From Aurantiacibacter suaedae (GTDB lineage: Bacteria > Pseudomonadota > Alphaproteobacteria > Sphingomonadales > Sphingomonadaceae), in NCBI RefSeq assembly GCF_005434915.1, contig NZ_SKCG01000001.1, positions 1,240,001 through 1,304,000 of the forward strand: a DNA stretch of 64,000 nucleotides, read 5' to 3'. Made by a program: the position numbers and the translations under genes. Shown here one piece after another: positions 10,542-18,404 of this stretch; the stretch's first letter is position 1, and each line of letters opens with the position of its first letter. The notes beneath the pieces were generated by a model. That model saw only the letters and a list, made by a program, of their open reading frames with translations, made no database searches and was not told the origin of the DNA.

Positions 10542-11396
10542 TCAGCTCCAGGTGACCTCGGGCGGAAGGCTCATCAAAATCGCGTCGATATTCCCGCCGG
10601 TCTTGAGGCCGAACAGCGTGCCACGGTCGTAAACGAGGTTGAACTCGACATAGCGCCCGCGCCATTCCTTCTGTGTGGCCTTGTCGACCTCGGTAAAGGG
10701 CGTGTCCATCCGTTCGCGGACGATCTTCGGGAACACATCGAGAAAGGCCTCGCCCACATCTCTGGTAAAGGCGAAGTTGCGCTCGAAACCGGCCATGTCA
10801 TCGCATTCGAGATGGTCGTAGAAAATGCCGCCCACTCCTCGCGCCACATTGCGGTGGGGGATGAAGAAGTAGTCGTCGGCCCAGTTCTTGAAACGTTCGT
10901 AATAGGTCGGGTTGTGCGCCGAACAAGCCGCGCGCAGCCGCGCGTGAAAAGCTTCGGTGTCCTCCGGATACTCGATGGCAGGGTTGAGATCTGCCCCGCC
11001 CCCGAACCAGGCTGCCTGCGTAGTAAGGAAGCGGGTGTTCATGTGCACGGCAGGCACGTGCGGGTTAGCCATGTGCGCCACCAGGCTGATGCCGGTGGCA
11101 GTGAACTCGGGATGTTCCTCGCTGGCACCGTTGACCGTGGCGGCGAACTGGGGTGCGAATTTGCCCGAAACGGTCGACACATTGACGCCGACCTTCTCGA
11201 ACACCTGCCCTTTCATCTTGCCCTGCACGCCCCCGCCGCCGTGCGAGCCATCGTCGGTATCGCGGTCCCACGGGACATAGTCGAAGGCGGCGTCGGACCC
11301 GGCCTCGCGTTCGATTGCCTCGAACTCGGCGCAGATGCGATCGCGCAAGCTCTCGAACCAGGTACGGGCGGCTTGGGTTTGGTCGGTCCAGGTCAT
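10542..11396 (-). CDS. hemF: Oxygen-dependent coproporphyrinogen-III oxidase
   Basis: Converts coproporphyrinogen III to protoporphyrinogen IX in heme (and possibly chlorophyll) synthesis, using O2. The 284-residue protein has the family hallmarks: GGGVQGKMKGQVFEKVGVN, ANPHVPAVHMNTRF, WFGGGADLNP and GIFYDHLECDD, then FNLVYDRGTLFGLKTGGNID near the C-terminus. The ATG at 11396 (MTWTDQTQ) is chosen because the upstream extension of the frame lacks homology and overlaps the divergent pdeM gene. AAGG lies about nine bases before it. The divergent 45-bp gap to pdeM must hold both promoters. Confidence 0.96.
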   Translation of the reverse strand: MTWTDQTQAARTWFESLRDRICAEFEAIEREAGSDAAFDYVPWDRDTDDGSHGGGGVQGKMKGQVFEKVGVNVSTVSGKFAPQFAATVNGASEEHPEFTATGISLVAHMANPHVPAVHMNTRFLTTQAAWFGGGADLNPAIEYPEDTEAFHARLRAACSAHNPTYYERFKNWADDYFFIPHRNVARGVGGIFYDHLECDDMAGFERNFAFTRDVGEAFLDVFPKIVRERMDTPFTEVDKATQKEWRGRYVEFNLVYDRGTLFGLKTGGNIDAILMSLPPEVTWS

Positions 11397-11441
11397 GCAA
11401 GCGGCCTTGCCATCGCCGCGCGCCTGCGGCAAGGGAGAGCA

Positions 11442-12191
11442 ATGGTTCCCCTTTCGTTCGCCTTCCCGTTTTGCGACGAGGAATTCGTGCTCCTGCCGGG
11501 CCGCGCGCTGTTCTGGCCGCGCGAGCAGGCGCTGCTGGTGGCCGACCTGCATCTTGAAAAGGCGAGCTTCTATGCAAGGCACGGCCAGTTCCTCCCCCCC
11601 TACGACAGCCGCGAAACGCTTGGCCGGCTGGCCGAGGCAGTGCGCGAGACAGGCGCAAGGCGAGTGTTCTGCCTAGGTGATAACTTTCACGATTCGGCAG
11701 GTTCCACCCGGCTGGAAGAGCACGCCGCCGGAATGCTTGCCGCGCTCACACGGGCTACCGACTGGGTCTGGATCACCGGCAATCACGATCCGGCGATGGA
11801 GGCCCGCCATGGTGGCGCCATGGCCGAAGAACTGGAAGTCGCAGGCATAGTGCTGCGGCACGAAGCGCGCAAAGGCGAGCTACGGCCCGAGCTTTCGGGC
11901 CATTTCCATCCGCGACTCCAGCTCAAGGTCCACCACCGTCATATCCGCAGGCCCTGCGCGGTGGTGAGCCGCGATGCCCAGGGCGCAGGGCGCATGATCC
12001 TGCCCGCTTTCGGCGCGCTAACCGGCGGGATGAATGCGGCCGACCCAGCGATTCTCAAGGCGCTCCAGCCTGCCTGCGCAATCGACGCGCTCGTACCGGC
12101 GGGGAACAAACTGGCGCGGTTTTCGCTTTGGAGAGACGCGGCCTACCCTCTGGTATTTCGGCCCGAACGCTCCTACATAGTCTCTGAATAA
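11442..12191 (+). CDS. pdeM: Ligase-associated DNA damage response endonuclease PdeM (metallophosphoesterase)
   Basis: A 249-residue calcineurin-like phosphoesterase. Metal-binding motifs appear in order: [13 protein letters not shown] (DxH), CLGDNFHDS (GDxxD-like), ITGNHDP (GNH[DE]), and SGHFHPRL (GHxH-like). The family is known from a four-gene cluster with a Lhr-type helicase, exonuclease and ligase; those partners are not next to it here. The ATG at 11442 has GGGAG six bases upstream. The frame stays open far upstream, but that part is antisense to hemF and the aminopeptidase and is not coding. Confidence 0.9.
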   Translation: MVPLSFAFPFCDEEFVLLPGRALFWPREQALLVADLHLEKASFYARHGQFLPPYDSRETLGRLAEAVRETGARRVFCLGDNFHDSAGSTRLEEHAAGMLAALTRATDWVWITGNHDPAMEARHGGAMAEELEVAGIVLRHEARKGELRPELSGHFHPRLQLKVHHRHIRRPCAVVSRDAQGAGRMILPAFGALTGGMNAADPAILKALQPACAIDALVPAGNKLARFSLWRDAAYPLVFRPERSYIVSE

Positions 12192-12223
12192 ATCGACCCG
12201 ACGCAATAGCAGGAGCAAAACCC

Positions 12224-12766
12224 ATACCTCGTCCACCCCGCCGCATGATGGCACCGCCGGTCAAGTCCGGCCCCAAATACGACAATTTCATCCAGGCCAA
12301 CAAGGTTCGCGTGATCGACGATCAGGGCGAGAATATTGGCGTGATGTACACCAACGAAGCGATCGAGCAGGCGCAAGGGCTCGGGCTGAACCTCGTCGAG
12401 GTATCCCCGAACGCCGATCCGCCGGTGTGCAAGTTCCTCGACGTCGGCAAGCATCGCTACGAAGCGCAGAAGAAGGCCAACGCCCAGCGCAAGACGCAGA
12501 AGACGCAGGACATCAAAGAAATCAAGATGCGTCCCAACATCGACGATCACGACTATGACGTGAAGATGAAGGCGATGCATAAGTTCATCGACAACGGCGA
12601 TAAGGTGAAGGTCACACTTCGCTTCCGCGGCCGTGAGATGGCGCACCAGCACCTCGGCATGGATCTGCTGAAGCGGGTGCAGGAAGACATGGCGGAAGGC
12701 GCCAAGGTCGAAGCCTATCCGCGCCTCGAAGGCCGCCAGATGCTGATGGTTCTCGCCCCCAAGTAA
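12224..12766 (+). CDS. infC: Translation initiation factor IF-3, starting at an ATA codon
   Basis: IF-3 binds the 30S subunit and checks start codon-initiator tRNA pairing. The body is unmistakable: [40 protein letters not shown] and the C-domain [19 protein letters not shown] place the start at the ATA at 12224-12226: AGGAG lies exactly eight bases before it, and translation from there adds seven codons reading (M)PRPPRR, while the first in-frame ATG (12245) has no ribosome site. Non-canonical start codons on infC are the classic basis of IF-3 autoregulation, so this choice fits the family. The length is 180 residues. A hairpin overlaps the stop codon. Confidence 0.93.
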   Translation: MPRPPRRMMAPPVKSGPKYDNFIQANKVRVIDDQGENIGVMYTNEAIEQAQGLGLNLVEVSPNADPPVCKFLDVGKHRYEAQKKANAQRKTQKTQDIKEIKMRPNIDDHDYDVKMKAMHKFIDNGDKVKVTLRFRGREMAHQHLGMDLLKRVQEDMAEGAKVEAYPRLEGRQMLMVLAPK

Positions 12767-12779
12767 TACTTGGGAGGCG
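12754..12779 (+). terminator. Hairpin spanning the infC stop codon
   Basis: CCCAAGT (12758-12764) and ACTTGGG (12768-12774) pair around an AAT loop, extended by CGCC/GGCG after a one-base bulge. The stop codon TAA lies in the loop region. There is no T-run afterwards, so it may stabilise the mRNA end or be a Rho-type site rather than an intrinsic terminator. Confidence 0.4.
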
Positions 12780-12875
12780 AAACCCTCGTCTCATTACCGC
12801 AGCTGAACAATGTGGTTCAGGCAACACAGCCGCTTGTCCGGGAACAATCGGGCACAAGCGTCTGTTGCTTTGTGT

Positions 12876-13511
12876 ATGGCACCCACGCCTTCGCCTTGGC
12901 CCGCGAGCAGCCGGTTCTGGCTCGCTTTTGTCGCGGCGCTGACGCTGGGTCTTGGCGCTTGCGGCGAGGAAGGCCGCGTGCCGCGCAGCAGCGAGCCCGA
13001 TTCTCCGACAACCACGCCCACTCCCACTTCACCGCTGCTGCCGAGCGCAGGCGGGCCGTCCCCTCCGCCGGGCTACACCGACGGATCTGGCATCAACGAA
13101 CACTATCCCGATCTCACCCCCAAGCCGTTGGCCGAAGATCTCGAAGGAACCGAGGTTGGCGCGCGCAACGTGTTGCTATCGTTCATCCGCGCGATCGAAC
13201 TGCGCGAGTATGACCAAGCTTGGGGTATGCTCGACGAAAGCGCGCAACAGGGCTGGAGCAAAGCCGCGTTCAACGCCTTTTTCGATGGCCTTAGCAACAT
13301 CACCGTTTCCGCGCCCGGAGGCCAGATAGAAGGTGCGGCAGGCTCATCCTACTATACCAGCCAGACAGAGCTCACTGCCACCGATGCAAATGGGCGCCCG
13401 GTCCAGATGGACGGGGCGCTTGTGCTACGCCGTGTGAATGATGTGCCCGGCGCTAGCGAAAGGCAATTGCGCTGGCAGGTCAGCCGCGTCGATTTGAAGC
13501 GGCCGCAATAG
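12876..13511 (+). CDS. Hypothetical lipoprotein
   Basis: A 211-residue protein of unknown function. The ATG at 12876 gives a lipoprotein signal peptide ending in the lipobox LGAC. This is followed by a low-complexity Pro/Ser/Thr linker (about residues 35-65), then a folded domain from about residue 90 (VGARNVLLSFIRAIELREYD) to the C-terminal LRRVNDVPGASERQLRWQVS. The domain looks like the NTF2-like/SnoaL alpha+beta cone seen in many secreted lipoproteins (inference from pattern only). It sits alone between infC and a DASS transporter. Confidence 0.75.
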   Translation: MAPTPSPWPASSRFWLAFVAALTLGLGACGEEGRVPRSSEPDSPTTTPTPTSPLLPSAGGPSPPPGYTDGSGINEHYPDLTPKPLAEDLEGTEVGARNVLLSFIRAIELREYDQAWGMLDESAQQGWSKAAFNAFFDGLSNITVSAPGGQIEGAAGSSYYTSQTELTATDANGRPVQMDGALVLRRVNDVPGASERQLRWQVSRVDLKRPQ

Positions 13512-13590
13512 CCCATCGCAAGGCTGCTTGCCGATATCCTGCGCTGCGCTACACTCTTCGTAAAGGGCACGGACCAAGGGGGAGCGAAAC

Positions 13591-15009
13591 GTGGCGATAA
13601 GTGCGAGCCGCATTGGCTTCTGGATCGGCCTGATCGGCTTCGCGCTGACTCTTGTGATCGCGCCGCCGGAGGGAATGAGCGCTGCGGCCTGGCATACTGG
13701 CGGGCTGGTGGTGTGGATGGCAGCCTGGTGGATGACCGAGGCCGTCCCGCTCACCGCGACGGCTTTGCTGCCGTTCGTGGTCCTTCCGTTTTCCGGCGCC
13801 GGTAGTGCCGATGCGGTTGCCAGCGACTACTATTCTCCGATCCTGTTCCTGATCCTCGGCGGCGCTTTTCTCGCGCTGGCGATAGAGCGGACCGGCCTGC
13901 ACAAACGGCTCGCCCTTTTCCTGCTTGCCAGTGTTGGCGGTGGCGGCGGGGCATGGCGCATCCTGCTTGCCTTCATGATCGCGGCGGCGGCGCTTTCAAA
14001 CGTCATCTCCAACACTTCCACCACCTTGATCATGATGCCGATGGCGCTGGCAGTCATCGCCGGGGGCGGCTCGGGGGACAACGACCAGTCGGGCCTTGCC
14101 GGTGCGCTGCCCATGGGAATCGCCTTTGCCGCCAGCATCGGCGGTCTCGGTACGATCATCGGCTCGCCCACCAACGCCATTGCCGTCGCGCTGCTGCGCG
14201 AGACTGCCGGGATAGAGATCAGCTTTGCGCTCTGGGCGCTGTACGGGATACCGATTGTCTTGCTTGGCGTTCCCCTCGCGGCATGGCTGATTGCCCGGGT
14301 GCAGCGGATCGCAGAGCACCCCTTCGATACCGCCGCCGCCTGCGCCGCCATCGACCCGCACGGCCCCTGGTCCATTGCAGAGCGACGGTTGGTGCCCGTC
14401 ATTGCGGTGACATTCGGTGCCTGGATGCTGCGCCCGCTGGTCGCGCCGTGGCTGCCCGCCGGATCGCTGACCGACGGAACCATCGCGGTGATTTCCGCGC
14501 TTACGCTGTTCGTCCTGCCCGACGGAACCGGGCGGCCCATGCTCCTGTGGCGCGAGGCCGACCGCGCGCCGTGGGGCGTCATCATGATGTTCGGCGGCGG
14601 GCTGGCGCTGGCCGGAGCGATGACCCGCACCGGATTGGCCGACTGGCTCGGCGAAGCGCTGCTGCCGCTGGAGAGCTTTCCGCTGGTGATGGTTGCGCTG
14701 GGCCTTGTTGCAATGGTGGTGCTGGTGACGGAATTTGCCAGCAACGTTGCCACCGCGAGCGGCATCGTGCCGGTGGTGGCAAGCCTTGCCACCGCGCTCG
14801 GCGGCGATCCGATGCTGCTGGCCATGTCGGCAGCGCTCGCATCGAGCTGGGGCTTCATGCTGCCAGCCGGAACCGGCCCCAATGCTATTGCCTGGGCCAC
14901 CGGACGCATCGTGCTATCGCGTATGGTGCGCGCCGGGCTGTTGTTGGACCTTGCCGGAATTGGGCTGATTGTTGGAATAGTCTGGAGCCTAGGCCTTATC
15001 GTACGCTAA
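13591..15009 (+). CDS. SLC13/DASS family sodium-coupled anion (dicarboxylate) symporter
   Basis: A 472-residue inner-membrane transporter with about 11-12 hydrophobic segments. Both SNT-type signature motifs of the divalent anion:Na+ symporter family are visible: SNVISNTSTTLIMMP (about residue 138) and ASNVATASGIVPVV (about residue 385). The usual substrates are succinate, malate or sulfate. Translation begins at GTG (13591) with GGGGGAG eight bases upstream. It is followed 86 bp later by a diguanylate cyclase; no regulator is adjacent. Confidence 0.93.
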   Translation: MAISASRIGFWIGLIGFALTLVIAPPEGMSAAAWHTGGLVVWMAAWWMTEAVPLTATALLPFVVLPFSGAGSADAVASDYYSPILFLILGGAFLALAIERTGLHKRLALFLLASVGGGGGAWRILLAFMIAAAALSNVISNTSTTLIMMPMALAVIAGGGSGDNDQSGLAGALPMGIAFAASIGGLGTIIGSPTNAIAVALLRETAGIEISFALWALYGIPIVLLGVPLAAWLIARVQRIAEHPFDTAAACAAIDPHGPWSIAERRLVPVIAVTFGAWMLRPLVAPWLPAGSLTDGTIAVISALTLFVLPDGTGRPMLLWREADRAPWGVIMMFGGGLALAGAMTRTGLADWLGEALLPLESFPLVMVALGLVAMVVLVTEFASNVATASGIVPVVASLATALGGDPMLLAMSAALASSWGFMLPAGTGPNAIAWATGRIVLSRMVRAGLLLDLAGIGLIVGIVWSLGLIVR

Positions 15010-15095
15010 GGGAAAATACCTAATGCACGGAATGCCGCCCCTTTGCCAAGGTTGCGTATGGCCTCTCCCTCGATAGCGGATATGGGGAATTACGC

Positions 15096-16211
15096 ATGGG
15101 GCATGAGTCTCGCGTTGGTGTGAGGGAAGAGCAGGCGAGCGGCGCTCGGCTGTGGCGACTTCTGGGCCTGGGTACGCGGCCGAGCGAGCGTCGACACGAT
15201 CGCATGCCCAACCCGCGCAATGCGCACCGGTCGCAATTGCTCGAAGCGATCAGCGAGTTTCTGCTGCGCCACGATCTGGCCGTCTCGCCCGATAACCTGC
15301 TGCGCGCCCACGCGATCATGACCAAGACCAACATGCGCCTCGCCAACATCGTGCTCGACCGTGAGGAAGCGGGCGAGCCGATCACGCAGGCGTGGCTCGA
15401 CGAGCAGATGAGCGAGTGCGACACCACCGACTCGACCTCGTCCAACCTCGATCGCCTTGCCCGCGAACTGGACCGTTCGATGGAGCGCTTTGGCGAAAGC
15501 ACGCGCAGCGCCCACGAAGCCGCCAGCGATTATGGCGCAAAACTGGCGCAGCAGACCGAGATGGTGGCGAACTCCTCCTCCGAAGAGGAGGTCGTCACCA
15601 GCCTCGCGCAAGTGGCTCGGGCGATGCTCGATCGCACGCGCGAAATGGAAGCGCAGATGAAGAAGAGCGACGAAGAGTCGCGCCATCTGCGCCGCAATCT
15701 GGCCAAGGCCCGCCGCGATGCGAGCATCGATCACCTGACCAATCTGCCCAACCGACGCGCTTTCGAAGACGTGTATAAAAGTGAATGGGTCGCCGCCCAG
15801 GCCGAGATGGAACCGATGTGCCTGGCGCTGTGCGACATCGACTTTTTCAAGAACGTCAACGACACGCACGGCCATGACACCGGCGACCGGGTAATTCGCG
15901 CGGTGGCGCAGGCGCTGGACCGGATTTCCGACAGTTGCCATGTGGCCCGCCACGGCGGCGAGGAATTCGTGCTGCTGTTCCGCGGGCTCGACCTTGCCGG
16001 CGCAAACGTCGCGCTCGATGCGGCGCGCGAACGGTTTGCGGCGCGCCACTTTGTCGACAAGGTTTCGGGCAAGGCGATTGGCGGGGTTACGTTTTCCGGC
16101 GGACTGACCGACGTTTTCGCCCACCCCGACCTGTCGAGCGCGCTGCGCAGCGCCGATGCAGCGCTCTATCGCGCGAAGGAAGCGGGGCGGAACCGGATCG
16201 AGTTGGGTTGA
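15096..16211 (+). CDS. Diguanylate cyclase (GGDEF domain)
   Basis: A 371-residue cytoplasmic enzyme that makes c-di-GMP. The C-terminal GGDEF domain (about residues 210-371) has the start DHLTNLPNRRAF, the substrate-loop CDIDFFKNVNDTHGHDTGD and the catalytic motif HGGEEF. The N-terminal 200 residues have no recognisable sensor; residues 145-210 are highly charged and helical, likely a coiled coil that mediates dimerisation. The canonical RxxD inhibitory site five residues before GGEEF is absent (RISD is spaced seven residues away), so product feedback may be lacking. No phosphodiesterase EAL domain is present. Confidence 0.92.
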   Translation: MGHESRVGVREEQASGARLWRLLGLGTRPSERRHDRMPNPRNAHRSQLLEAISEFLLRHDLAVSPDNLLRAHAIMTKTNMRLANIVLDREEAGEPITQAWLDEQMSECDTTDSTSSNLDRLARELDRSMERFGESTRSAHEAASDYGAKLAQQTEMVANSSSEEEVVTSLAQVARAMLDRTREMEAQMKKSDEESRHLRRNLAKARRDASIDHLTNLPNRRAFEDVYKSEWVAAQAEMEPMCLALCDIDFFKNVNDTHGHDTGDRVIRAVAQALDRISDSCHVARHGGEEFVLLFRGLDLAGANVALDAARERFAARHFVDKVSGKAIGGVTFSGGLTDVFAHPDLSSALRSADAALYRAKEAGRNRIELG

Positions 16212-16273
16212 GAGGGCGGTGAGGCTGCTCGGCCCGCAAGACTGCCGTCGGCAATAGCCGCTCCGATTGCCGT

Positions 16274-16921
16274 TCAGCGCATCCTATCTGGTGCGGGCGG
16301 TGGCGGCGGCGGCACCACTGCCGGAGGCGGTGGTGGGGGAGGCAGCGGCGGACGCGGTATCGTATCGCTACGAGTGTAGACGCCGGGTGACGCCGCTGGC
16401 GGTCCGGCCGCACGCGCCGCTTCGATCGCCCGTTCGTCGGCCTCGCGTTCTGCGCGCTCCATTTCCTCGGTCCAGCGCACAAACCGCCCGATTACGCCGA
16501 AAGCGCGCACTTCGAGCAGATCGTCTGACAGCAAGGCCATGGTAGAACTGCCACGGGCGAGCCTAGCGTAAGCTCGCCTTACCGGCGTCTCTTCGCAGAG
16601 CGCGAGCGTGCTCGTCATCATCCGCTCGCCAGTGCGCGGATCAGGGGCACCCTCATAGCTCCAGTAGTTGCACCCATCGCGGCCGCCGCGAACTTCGCCT
16701 TCGCGCACCACGATCCACATACGGTCGGCGCGCACATCGATCCCGCCGATTTCTTGTGCGCGCCAGGTGCCACGCTCGGGTCCGTCGAACCATGCCCGCC
16801 AGTCGATCACATATCCGGATACACCCGCGACAGCCACCAGAAGCGCCAGCGCGACCAATGGCAGTAACAGCCGCACCGTCCACTTTTCGAAGGCCCCTCC
16901 CCGATTCGGCGGCGGGTTCAC
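16274..16921 (-). CDS. META/HslJ-like domain protein with membrane anchor and proline-rich tail
   Basis: A 215-residue protein: a transmembrane or signal segment at residues 15-40, a META-like domain (about 50-150; EGEVRGGRDGCNYWSYEG and MMTSTLALCEE resemble the GCN and MAST-C blocks of HslJ), then a charged helix (about 150-170) and a proline-rich C-terminus with long runs of Pro. The role is unknown; HslJ-type domains occur in heat-inducible and envelope proteins. It is one base from the upstream J-domain gene, so the two probably form an operon. The poly-proline tail is unusual for the family. Confidence 0.72.
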   Translation of the reverse strand: MNPPPNRGGAFEKWTVRLLLPLVALALLVAVAGVSGYVIDWRAWFDGPERGTWRAQEIGGIDVRADRMWIVVREGEVRGGRDGCNYWSYEGAPDPRTGERMMTSTLALCEETPVRRAYARLARGSSTMALLSDDLLEVRAFGVIGRFVRWTEEMERAEREADERAIEAARAAGPPAASPGVYTRSDTIPRPPLPPPPPPPAVVPPPPPPAPDRMR

Positions 16922-16922
16922 C

Positions 16923-17456
16923 TCAGCCCTTCCAGGTCCGCCGCTCTTCAGCCGACTTCAGCACTTCGTAGGCAAGCTGCAACTTCTGGAATTCCTCGGC
17001 GGCTTCCTTGTCGCCGGGTTTCACGTCCGGGTGAACCTTCTTCGCTCGCGCGCGCCATTCGCGCTTGATCGCCTCAAAATCGGCATCGGTCTCCAGCCCC
17101 AGCACTTCGAGCGCGCGCATCTCGTCCTGGCTGCGCGTGCCATCGCCGCTGCCGCCCCAGCCATAGTGGGCACTTTCGGCATAACCGGCGTTGTCGCGCT
17201 GCTCTGCGCTCGCGCGGTTCGCCGCCTCTTCCTTGCTCAGGCCCTCGAAATAGTCCCATTTCGAATTGTACTCGGCCGCATGCTTCTCGCAGAAATACCA
17301 GCGGTCGGGACTGTTCGGGCTCTTGGGTGCGGGGCATTTGCCCGGCTCGGTGCAGCCGTGGCGGTCGCACAGGCGAACCTCGGCGGCTTCGCGCGTGCTT
17401 TCATACCCGCGCCAGCGAGGAAATCCCCAGTCGTTAGATCGGCGTGCGCGGCTCAT
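16923..17456 (-). CDS. J-domain (DnaJ-like) protein
   Basis: A 177-residue protein with a C-terminal J domain (about residues 115-177) containing the essential HPD tripeptide (KKVHPDVKPGDKEAAEEF), and an N-terminal cysteine-bearing region (CDRHGCTEPGKCPAPK and YFCEKHAAEYN) that could bind zinc. It probably recruits and stimulates a DnaK-type Hsp70 for particular clients. The C-terminal J domain and N-terminal Cys module form a layout common in sphingomonads. I chose the ATG at 17456 (MSRARRSNDWGF); in-frame ATGs at 17480 and 17465 exist. It is followed one base later by the META-like gene. Confidence 0.9.
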   Translation of the reverse strand: MSRARRSNDWGFPRWRGYESTREAAEVRLCDRHGCTEPGKCPAPKSPNSPDRWYFCEKHAAEYNSKWDYFEGLSKEEAANRASAEQRDNAGYAESAHYGWGGSGDGTRSQDEMRALEVLGLETDADFEAIKREWRARAKKVHPDVKPGDKEAAEEFQKLQLAYEVLKSAEERRTWKG

Positions 17457-17611
17457 TCCGCCCATATAGGCACAATGCACGCGGGCGGAAACCCGCGCTG
17501 TCGTAAATCTGCGCGGTCACCCGGCGATACAAAATGATGCATTATGCTGCGTTGCAATATGGAGGCGGTGTCTTATCTGCGAACGTAGACAATCGACCCA
17601 AGGCGTAAGAC

Positions 17612-17809
17612 GTGAGCAAGCAACTGAGCATTTCGGCAAAGGCATCGGTTCTGGCGATGGCCCTGTTTGCCCTCAGCACGCAGCTCGGCGCGTGGGCTTC
17701 GCCCTCGCCCTCCCCCGATGCGTCCGCGCATATGGAAACGGGCGCGACGACCAGTGCCATCGCGCCCGCGGTCGGCCGACTCGTGCCGGCTCTCCCCTCC
17801 ATTCGATAA
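17612..17809 (+). CDS. Small secreted protein of unknown function
   Basis: A 65-residue frame starting at GTG with AAGG about eight bases upstream. The first 29 residues (MSKQLSISAKASVLAMALFA and following) look like a signal peptide cut after AWA. The rest is short, Ser/Pro/Ala-rich and without recognised domain. It runs toward pal and ends one base before pal's stop, so the two are convergent. The signal peptide and composition argue that it is real, but it could be a fortuitous frame. Confidence 0.55.
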   Translation: MSKQLSISAKASVLAMALFALSTQLGAWASPSPSPDASAHMETGATTSAIAPAVGRLVPALPSIR

Positions 17810-17810
17810 A

Positions 17811-18323
17811 CTAGTCGATCATCACCGTGACCGCGCGGCGGTTGCGCGCCCAGGCGGCCGGAGTCGATGCGGTATCGACCGGGCGTTCCTCACCATAGCT
17901 CACCACGCGCAGACGGTTCTCGGCAATGCCGAGGCTGACCAGATAGGCGCGCGCGGCATTGGCACGGCGTTCGCCCAGCGCCAGGTTGTAGTCGCGCGTA
18001 CCGCGTTCGTCGGCATGGCCTTCGACGGTGGCGCGGGCCGAGGGATACTGGGTCAGATACTCGGCCTGACGGCGCAGCGCCGCCATATCGGTGGCATCGA
18101 TGTCGTACTGATCGGTGTCGAAATAGATCGTGTCCGCCCCGGCCATGGCGGTAGAGAAGTGCGTTTGCGAGCCGGGCTGCGGACCGCGCGGAGTAGATGC
18201 AGGGGTCGGAGCCGGTGTGGAAACGTCACGCGGCGCGGGCGGGATTTCCTCGGGCGGCTCCTTTTTACAGGCCGCCAAGGCGAGCACGCTGGACATGGTA
18301 AGCGCGATGACAATGCGATTCAT
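17811..18323 (-). CDS. pal: Peptidoglycan-associated lipoprotein Pal
   Basis: Outer-membrane lipoprotein of the Tol-Pal system that binds peptidoglycan and, with TolB, keeps the outer membrane attached and helps it constrict at division. The 170-residue protein has the lipobox LAAC at residues 16-19, a Pro-rich linker, then an OmpA-like domain with IYFDTDQYDI, VEGHADERGTRDYNLALGER and the closing ARNRRAVTVMID. AGGAG lies eight bases before the ATG. It is the last gene of the tolQRAB-pal cluster, 81 bp after tolB. Confidence 0.97.
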   Translation of the reverse strand: MNRIVIALTMSSVLALAACKKEPPEEIPPAPRDVSTPAPTPASTPRGPQPGSQTHFSTAMAGADTIYFDTDQYDIDATDMAALRRQAEYLTQYPSARATVEGHADERGTRDYNLALGERRANAARAYLVSLGIAENRLRVVSYGEERPVDTASTPAAWARNRRAVTVMID

Positions 18324-18404
18324 CCTATTGGCTCCTAAAATGGCGACAATCGCCGGAAGACTATCATGCCGTAATTACTTCGGCACGCTAATTTGGTCGT
18401 GGGG

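Noticed and set aside
9747-11441. Long upstream extension of the pdeM frame
   Set aside because: This part is antisense to the aminopeptidase and hemF genes. The domain and the ribosome site both place the start at 11442.
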